A program made the position numbers and the translations under genes. DNA of 10,228 nucleotides from Chloroflexota bacterium (GTDB taxonomy: Bacteria; Chloroflexota; Anaerolineae; Thermoflexales; Thermoflexaceae). Below the pieces are notes generated by a model. That model was not told the origin of the DNA. It was given only the letters and a program-made list of their open reading frames with translations, and did not search any database. Shown here piece after piece: positions 6,828-10,228 of this stretch. The stretch covers positions 1-10,228 of the forward strand of contig JAUQQB010000068.1 in assembly GCA_030550075.1 (NCBI GenBank), given 5' to 3'. Every line of letters begins with the position of its first letter. The first letter of the stretch is position 1.

Positions 6828-7502
6828 TCATGGATATGCCGCCGGCGTAGGTGTCGAAATAGGCGAGATAAAAGGATATGGCGGCAGTTGGGTAGGCGTA
6901 GGCGTGTGTACCGGCGGTGGAGAAGTCGGGGTTGGGAACGGTGTTGGCCAGGGCGTAGGTGTGGGAAACGGCGTGAGAAGCCGCTCAGGGGGTAATGTCG
7001 GCACTAACGCCGGCGTTCCAGGAAGGACAGCGGGCGTGGGATTCACAACTCCACCCTCACGGGTGAGGTAAATGCGCACGGAATCAGAGACATAAGGCAA
7101 GTTTGGTGTATAAACCCCCGCCATTAACTCAAATGTTCCCTCACTAGGGAGACGAACCTTGCGCACAATGACCAAAGGTCGCTTGGCTGTAATGTTAACG
7201 TTCGCCCTTGTTCCCTCCTCTATCCATTTCCCCTGGTCTTCTATAAAGACTGGTGGATAGGAAGTAAGAGAAACCTGTAGGTTTGAAATATCCCGTTCAG
7301 CCGTCACGGTTACTGTGACTACTATTGGCTCTCCCCAACGGATGGGTTCGGCCACTTCAATTTTGACGCAAAGGCCCTGATTGCACTGCCCGCCACCGGG
7401 GGCAGCACTTCCCCCACACCCTGCCAAAACCATCAGCAAAATCGCCAGCCGGAATGGCCTTCCCCTGCTCCCACAAGATTTGCTCGATACCCACGTCCTC
7501 AC
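6828..7502 (-). CDS. Lipoprotein with Ig-like domain and proline/threonine-rich tail
   Basis: The 224-residue product starts at the GTG at 7502, which has GGAGG 12 bases upstream. After a basic N-terminus and hydrophobic LAILLMVL comes the lipobox LAGC (lipidated Cys29), then a short Cys- and Gly-rich spacer. A beta-rich domain of about residues 46-148 looks like a CARDB/Ig-type fold (VVTVTVTAERDISNLQVSL, GTFELMAGVYTPNL). Residues 152-224 are a low-complexity P/T/V tail (TPTPWPTPFPTPT) that runs to the C-terminus, unusual since such tracts are normally linkers. An envelope role is expected; no enzyme motif is seen. It overlaps the upstream gene by 146 bases in another frame, and its stop lies 51 bases before attC site 1. 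The start is less certain than the rest, because the lipobox is the only strong anchor. Confidence 0.75.
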   Translation of the reverse strand: MRTWVSSKSCGSRGRPFRLAILLMVLAGCGGSAAPGGGQCNQGLCVKIEVAEPIRWGEPIVVTVTVTAERDISNLQVSLTSYPPVFIEDQGKWIEEGTRANVNITAKRPLVIVRKVRLPSEGTFELMAGVYTPNLPYVSDSVRIYLTREGGVVNPTPAVLPGTPALVPTLPPERLLTPFPTPTPWPTPFPTPTSPPPVHTPTPTQLPPYPFISPISTPTPAAYP

Positions 7503-7782
7503 GTCGCAGGCGCACCTCCAGTTGGTTGGGGTCAGGATGCTCGATCAGGTATTTGAGGTGCACGTGGGTGACAGTCGTGCCCTCCGGTGCCAGTGGATCG
7601 AGCAGACAAACCTGCAGCCAATGCCCATCATCAGGGATCGGCTGCTCTGGAATAGAAGGGCCACAAAGAGATAATGAGGCTGGCGCGCCCACACCGGTTT
7701 CCCTTTGGGCGGACGTCGCTGGCTCCCAGGCCAAGAGGAGAATCAGAACGATGCCTGCTGGTAATGATAACCCCCTTCTCAC
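7357..7782 (-). CDS. Small secreted protein resembling a proprotein-convertase P-domain, possibly truncated
   Basis: The ORF encodes 141 residues from the GTG at 7782, preceded by AAGGAGG at good spacing. A signal peptide covers about 1-25 (IVLILLLAWEPATSA). Residues about 48-108 resemble the first half of a P-domain (IPDDG, then GTTVTHVHLKYLIEHPDPNQLEVRLRR and ILWEQG), the beta-jelly-roll domain that follows subtilisin-like proteases. The typical second half is not recognisable. Residues from about 109 on lie in the region shared with the lipoprotein gene in another frame and look unlike a folded domain. The gene may therefore be a P-domain relic fused out of frame to the lipoprotein gene. 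It begins 37 bases after the core of attC site 2 and is the first gene of its cassette. Confidence 0.6.
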   Translation of the reverse strand: MRRGLSLPAGIVLILLLAWEPATSAQRETGVGAPASLSLCGPSIPEQPIPDDGHWLQVCLLDPLAPEGTTVTHVHLKYLIEHPDPNQLEVRLRREDVGIEQILWEQGKAIPAGDFADGFGRVWGKCCPRWRAVQSGPLRQN

Positions 7783-7818
7783 GCTCGCCTCCTTCGCGCC
7801 CGCCTATTGTACTTGGCG

Positions 7819-7882
7819 GGCCAACGATCTGCCGCTCAGCCGCGCCGCCGAAGGCGGCGTCGGCTGGAGCGGCGGGTTAGCC
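7819..7882 (-). other. attC site 2 (downstream of the zinc-ribbon cassette)
   Basis: Minus strand: inverse core GGCTAAC (7876-7882), L'' arm CCGCTCcAGCCG with one unpaired C, terminal hairpin ACGCCGCC-TTCG-GGCGGCGC, L' arm CGGCTGAGCGG, and core GTTGGCC (7819-7825). The AGCCGACGCCGC segment and the position of the extrahelical base resemble the well-studied attC of aadA7. At 64 bases it is a compact site. Confidence 0.88.
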
Positions 7883-8186
7883 AGCGCCCCGCTGTTTCAA
7901 TGCGCGCTTTCACTTTTGCGCTATCTTCTCTCGGCGAGACGCATGCGCTGGCACAGCCTTCTGGCTTCGTACCACGCTCCGACACACCTGCTTTCATCAT
8001 TCACGTCTTGTGGCGGTACTTGCTGTTGGCAGTGCTGAAAACGGGTAGTGGTTCAAAACTAAGTGATGGGCACCTGAAGCCTCGATTTTATACGGCTCTC
8101 ATCACTTCAATTAGACCACTACCTGTTTTTGTTCACCTGCTTGCACGATGTCGCGTTGCAAGCCGTGTGCTCGTGTCTCGCAGGCA
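7883..8186 (-). other. Non-coding 3' part of the zinc-ribbon cassette
   Basis: About 300 bases separate the stop of the 69-residue gene from its attC. They hold the 93-bp inverted-repeat element at 8038-8130. The rest (7883-8037 and 8131-8186) shows no convincing gene; the open frames there lack ribosome binding sites. Confidence 0.55.
8038..8130. mobile_element. MITE-like element with 31-bp terminal inverted repeats
   Basis: Imperfect inverted repeats 8038-8068 and 8100-8130 flank a 31-base centre. Their shared ends read AAAACRGGTAGTGGT, and each arm ends AAGTGATG towards the centre. The element has no coding capacity. One arm contains GGTAGTGGTCTAATT, which shares GTAGTG and GTCTAATT with the left end of the IS1-type remnant at 2768. 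It may therefore be a non-autonomous derivative of an IS1-family element. It could instead be a large transcriptional hairpin, but the arms are long for that and no T-tract of terminator type follows. Confidence 0.65.
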
Positions 8187-8396
8187 TTATGGTTTGAGTT
8201 TCTCGGGCTCCGCGAGATATAGTTCAAGATACCCACACGATGGACAGTAATACGGCTTTATATCGGAACCTTTCAGCACAGTCCCAAGGCCCGTTTTCTC
8301 GGCGAGAGTATCTCCCTTCTTGACTACTTTGAGCAACGGACTGAAAGGGCCTAGTGCAGCTTCAAACATCTCTGTTTGACACTTCGGGCATTTCAT
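8187..8396 (-). CDS. Small zinc-ribbon protein
   Basis: The 69-residue protein starts at an ATG with a near-perfect GAGGAGGAAG Shine-Dalgarno six bases upstream. It has two Cys pairs, CPKC (Cys3, Cys6) and CPSC (Cys51, Cys54), forming a single zinc ribbon, with a hydrophobic and basic insert between them and the C-terminal phrase GYLELYLAEPEKL. It looks like the small MKCP...CPxCGYLE zinc-ribbon proteins (DUF6487-like) that are common in Firmicutes and Chloroflexota and whose role is unknown. No signal peptide is present, so it is cytosolic. It is the only gene of its cassette and begins 64 bases after the core of attC site 3. Confidence 0.82.
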   Translation of the reverse strand: MKCPKCQTEMFEAALGPFSPLLKVVKKGDTLAEKTGLGTVLKGSDIKPYYCPSCGYLELYLAEPEKLKP

Positions 8397-8460
8397 CGCT
8401 TCCTCCTCAAGTGATCAGATTTGGGTGTATTCTAGCCGTTCTTCGCCATAAGAGGGCGCT

Positions 8461-8542
8461 GGCTAACGATTTGCGGCTAAGCCGCAGCGCCGGAGCGAGC
8501 GAAGCGAGCGGAGGCGCTGTCGGCTTGAGCCGCAGGTTGGGC
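8461..8542 (-). other. attC site 3 (overlaps the stop of the HEPN-like gene)
   Basis: Minus strand: inverse core GCCCAAC (8536-8542), L'' arm GCGGCTcAAGCCG with an unpaired C, a terminal segment containing the CGAGCGAAGCGAGC palindrome, L' arm CGGCTTAGCCGC, and core GTTAGCC (8461-8467). The G of the TAG stop codon of the gene at 8542-9318 is the first base of the inverse core. Confidence 0.88.
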
Positions 8543-9318
8543 TACCGTATTGATTTAAGTGTTGTGATAATACTTGGAGCAACATCTCTCAAGAAGTCTA
8601 TCTTTTCTCTTGAGGGCTCGTCTCCGTGAATAATTGATGAAGCCACAGCAAACACCTGTTTCAACGAAGCACCCAAGTCTGGAGTAATCAACTCATACTT
8701 TACCAGATCATCGACCATTCGCCCAAACGGTGGATAACGCTCAAAATCACCATAACGAATACGAGTGCTCCAAATACGCTTAATTTCCCTTTCAATCAGA
8801 TATCTTTGCTCGAAAGCAAAGGTTGCGTTAGGTGAAACCACCTCAACAGAGGGCCGGGGTATTTCTCGTATGCCGCGCGCCTCCAAGAATTGCTGGACAA
8901 TCTCGCCGATTTGCTCGCGAAGACCGGGAAGAGCGCTGTCAGGTGGTGGATTAGGAATCCCAGTCTGAAGAAATATGTTGGAAGTGAGACGATTCGAGAA
9001 GGTTATCTCGTTACGGAGAAATTGAATTTCCTCCCGGATGTCCTGCCTGAGTTCCTTCTTCACTTCCTCAATCTGCTTTTTAACTGTGAAGCCAAAGGCG
9101 CTAATTTCTGATATAAAGGGAAGCAAAATCAGGACAACCACAATGCCAAGAAGTGCCAAATCAAAACTTGTCGGCTTATCTGAAGTAATGCTGTTCCACC
9201 TAACCAAGATCAGATATACCGTCAACAACAATACTACAACCCACCATACTGGCTTGGCAAAAGATTTCCACTTTGAGACATTTTGTGGGCCGTTTTTTGG
9301 CGAATCGGTTGTTGCCAT
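8542..9318 (-). CDS. Membrane protein with coiled coil and HEPN-like C-terminal domain
   Basis: The protein has 258 residues, with an ATG preceded by GGAGGA at good spacing. Two transmembrane helices are predicted (about 23-40 and 52-75). A charged coiled coil follows (about 79-108, with KKQIEEVKKEL and RQDIREEIQFL), then a proline-rich hinge (121-130). The C-terminal helical domain (about 165-258) resembles the DUF4145/HEPN group: YLIEREIKRIW, a mid helix MVDDLVKYELITPDL, and the ending VASSIIHGDE with His231. HEPN ribonucleases carry R-x(4-6)-H; here the Arg is absent, so nuclease activity is doubtful. HEPN-like domains often occur in defence and toxin-antitoxin proteins, but also in non-catalytic ones. 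The cytosolic C-terminus could bind RNA or a partner. It is the single gene of its cassette, and its stop overlaps attC site 3. HEPN assignment is moderate; topology is firm. Confidence 0.72.
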   Translation of the reverse strand: MATTDSPKNGPQNVSKWKSFAKPVWWVVVLLLTVYLILVRWNSITSDKPTSFDLALLGIVVVLILLPFISEISAFGFTVKKQIEEVKKELRQDIREEIQFLRNEITFSNRLTSNIFLQTGIPNPPPDSALPGLREQIGEIVQQFLEARGIREIPRPSVEVVSPNATFAFEQRYLIEREIKRIWSTRIRYGDFERYPPFGRMVDDLVKYELITPDLGASLKQVFAVASSIIHGDEPSREKIDFLRDVAPSIITTLKSIR

Positions 9319-9359
9319 AATGCGTCCTCCGTAGTCCAGAAGTTCGCGTCAGCTCAGTA

Positions 9360-9423
9360 GCCCAACGAGTAGCGGATGAGCCGCAGCGCCGAAGTCGCTG
9401 TCGGCTCTATCCGCAGGTTGGGC
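9360..9423 (-). other. attC site 4 (end of the ORF-less cassette)
   Basis: Minus strand: inverse core GCCCAAC (9417-9423), L'' arm GCGGATaGAGCCG with an unpaired A, terminal hairpin CAGCG-ACTTCGG-CGCTG, L' arm CGGCTCATCCGC, and core GTTGGGC (9360-9366). Both cores fit RYYYAAC/GTTRRRY exactly and are complementary over all seven bases. Confidence 0.9.
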
Positions 9424-9993
9424 CGCATCGCGGCCCGCCAGCCAACAGCAGGGACAGGCGAACTGCTCTCTTCCAGCCAACCGCCCAGGGGAAACCGGCG
9501 CTCCCTTCTTCCCGCTTCCTGCCTCCGCCCAAACGCCGGTGGTTTCCCTGCACTCCCTTCCAGAGGGCTTCCGGCTGGAGACACCCTCACCGGCGCGGCG
9601 GCCGGAAACTCTTCCTGCTACCCGTTCTGGCCCAGGCCGCCCGTTCCGCCCACATCCTGTGGCCGGATGCCGCTCCCTTCGGCCCGCCTCCCGCCAGGTG
9701 CTCCACGCGCTCCCTACCAGCGCTCTTCCAGGAGACCGGCCGCGCTCCCGACCAGCCAGAGGCCGCCTTTTCTGTCCGCTCAGGCCGGAGAGACTGCCCT
9801 CCCTCTGCCCAGACGCTCATCGGCGCGGCGGGCTTCAACGTCCCGACTCAGGAGACCAGCGGCTGGGGGAGACCTTATGGTCTCCCCTCCTAATGGCCTC
9901 CCGCTCTACTGACACCCTGCGGCCTGCCCGCGCTCCCTTTCAGCCTTCCGACCCGCCCTGCTGCTGCCAGAGGGAAACCTTCATCCTCTGGCG
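9424..9993 (-). other. Cassette body without a convincing ORF
   Basis: The 570 bases between two attC sites are GC-rich, unlike the neighbouring cassettes. No frame has a start with a Shine-Dalgarno and plausible protein composition; the longer frames are Pro/Arg/Ser-rich as expected of random GC-rich DNA. The motif CGCTCCC or a near variant (GGGAGCG on the minus strand) recurs about six times (near 9501, 9554, 9673, 9708, 9746 and 9932). The segment AGGAGACC also recurs, and there is a strong hairpin at 9866-9887. It could encode a structured RNA, contain a decayed gene, or carry a promoter for the downstream cassettes. Confidence 0.55.
9866..9887. other. Perfect 9-bp hairpin in the ORF-less cassette
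   Basis: GGGGAGACC (9866-9874), loop TTAT, then GGTCTCCCC (9879-9887): a perfect nine-base-pair stem with a four-base loop. No T-tract follows on either strand, so an intrinsic terminator is unlikely. It may be a structural element of an RNA. Confidence 0.6.
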
Positions 9994-10077
9994 GCCCAAC
10001 GGCACCGAGCTCAGCCGCTGCGACCGAGGCGAGCGAAGCGAGCCGAGGGAGCAGTCGGCTGGAGCGAGTGGTTGGGC
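9994..10077 (-). other. attC site 5 (rightmost in the window)
   Basis: Minus strand: inverse core GCCCAAC (10071-10077), CAC, L'' arm GCTCcAGCCG with an unpaired C, a long folded terminal segment beginning CTGC and ending GCAG around GCTCGCTTCGCTCGC, L' arm CGGCTGAGC, GTG, and core GTTGGGC (9994-10000). The cores match the consensus exactly. It is nearly the same sequence as site 1, suggesting a preferred site family in this array. Confidence 0.9.
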
Positions 10078-10109
10078 CGCCCTCCGCCTCAAGCAAAGAT
10101 AGACGCCGG

Positions 10110-10228
10110 CTATCCGCCCTCGCAGGCGTAAAGATTTACATCATCGATGAAGAAGCTGCTTTTGAAGGAGCTGTCTGTTGTAGAAGGAAGTCATAGTCAT
10201 TCGAAGTAGAGGTCTCCTCGGTGCTCAT
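10110..10228 (-). pseudogene. C-terminal fragment of a secreted protein at the right edge
   Basis: In the minus frame ending at the TAG at 10110-10112 the last 21 or so residues read DSSFKSSFFIDDVNLYACEGG. The phrase SSFFIDDVxLxxC is typical of the end of beta-sandwich domains in secreted Chloroflexota proteins. The frame is closed upstream by a TGA at 10191-10193, so either the gene is frameshifted near 10170-10190 or only this fragment survives. It lies 32 bases before the inverse core of attC site 5, where the gene of the preceding cassette should end. The evidence is short, so confidence is limited. Confidence 0.45.

Larger units (their letters stand above)
3705..10077 (-). mobile_element. 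Integron gene-cassette array (CALIN-like), five attC sites, no integrase in view
   Basis: All genes from 3705 rightwards are on the minus strand and are separated by five attC sites in the same orientation. Each intact unit follows the cassette plan: start codon 30-70 bases after the preceding core site, gene(s), then the inverse core site. Core-to-core lengths are about 634, 899, 642 and 1125 bases, plus a final unit of about 3 kb whose own attC is missing at the IS junction. Most of the coding stretch is visibly less GC-rich than rsmF. No tyrosine integrase (IntI) or attI was recognised. The array is either a cluster of attC sites without integrase, or the distal part of a chromosomal integron whose platform lies beyond the right edge, where the array continues. 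Confidence 0.85.

Noticed and set aside
7454..8250. Plus-strand frames of 147 and 194 codons across attC site 2 and the MITE
   Set aside because: They run through non-coding palindromes and antisense to the P-domain-like gene, with no ribosome binding site or domain.
9866..9887. Rho-independent terminator
   Set aside because: The stem is strong but no run of T follows on either strand.
9376..10102. Plus-strand frames of 178 and 187 codons and minus-strand frames of 68-83 codons in the ORF-less cassette
   Set aside because: They read into or through the attC palindromes, are Pro/Arg/Ser-rich, overlap one another in several frames and lack Shine-Dalgarno sites.

Overview
The window looks like part of a thermophilic Chloroflexota genome (Anaerolineae or Thermoflexus-like). 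This is an inference from several signs: a GC-rich housekeeping backbone, secreted proteins with (P/T)-rich linkers, a C-terminal FLPLV tail on the large secreted protein, and an IS1-type transposase of the kind common in that phylum. No rRNA or tRNA gene was seen to fix the taxonomy.

Layout. (1) Positions 1-850 hold the 5' end of a minus-strand signal peptidase I gene (lepB) with a recognisable promoter. It is followed by a non-coding stretch containing an array of GTAG-headed hairpins in alternating orientation (REP/BIME-like). (2) Positions 887-2281 hold a complete plus-strand NOL1/NOP2/Sun-type rRNA m5C methyltransferase (RsmF-like). (3) Positions 2322-3705 are a graveyard: a frameshifted, 5'-truncated WD40 gene on the minus strand, abutted by a decayed IS1-family transposase on the plus strand. 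(4) Positions 3705-10228 carry only minus-strand genes, visibly lower in GC than rsmF over most of the stretch. They are punctuated by five palindromic sites that match integron attC sites in full: an RYYYAAC-like inverse core site, an L''/L' stem with a single extrahelical base, a variable terminal hairpin, and a GTTRRRY-like core site.

The attC sites lie at 6694-6776, 7819-7882, 8461-8542, 9360-9423 and 9994-10077. All point the same way as the genes: gene, then inverse core, then core, then the next start codon 30-70 bases later. The right half is therefore an integron gene-cassette array. No integrase or attI is in view, so it is either a CALIN (cluster of attC sites lacking an integrase) or the distal part of a chromosomal integron.

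Read in the gene direction (right to left) the cassettes are: the tail of a secreted protein; a roughly 630-bp cassette with no convincing ORF; a membrane protein with a coiled coil and a HEPN-like C-terminal domain; a 69-residue zinc-ribbon protein whose long 3' region contains a 93-bp MITE-like inverted repeat; two overlapping genes for a secreted P-domain-like protein and a lipoprotein; and a roughly 3-kb two-gene unit with an FN3 lipoprotein and a secreted metzincin-type metalloprotease carrying a choice-of-anchor L domain. The last unit has lost its own attC where the IS remnant begins.

The genes do not form one pathway. The recurring theme of the cassettes is the cell surface: most of the coding ones make exported, lipid-anchored or membrane proteins, which is typical of environmental integron cargo. 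Expression probably depends on read-through or cassette-borne signals, because most start codons have a good Shine-Dalgarno site but no clear promoter in the short leader after the preceding attC.
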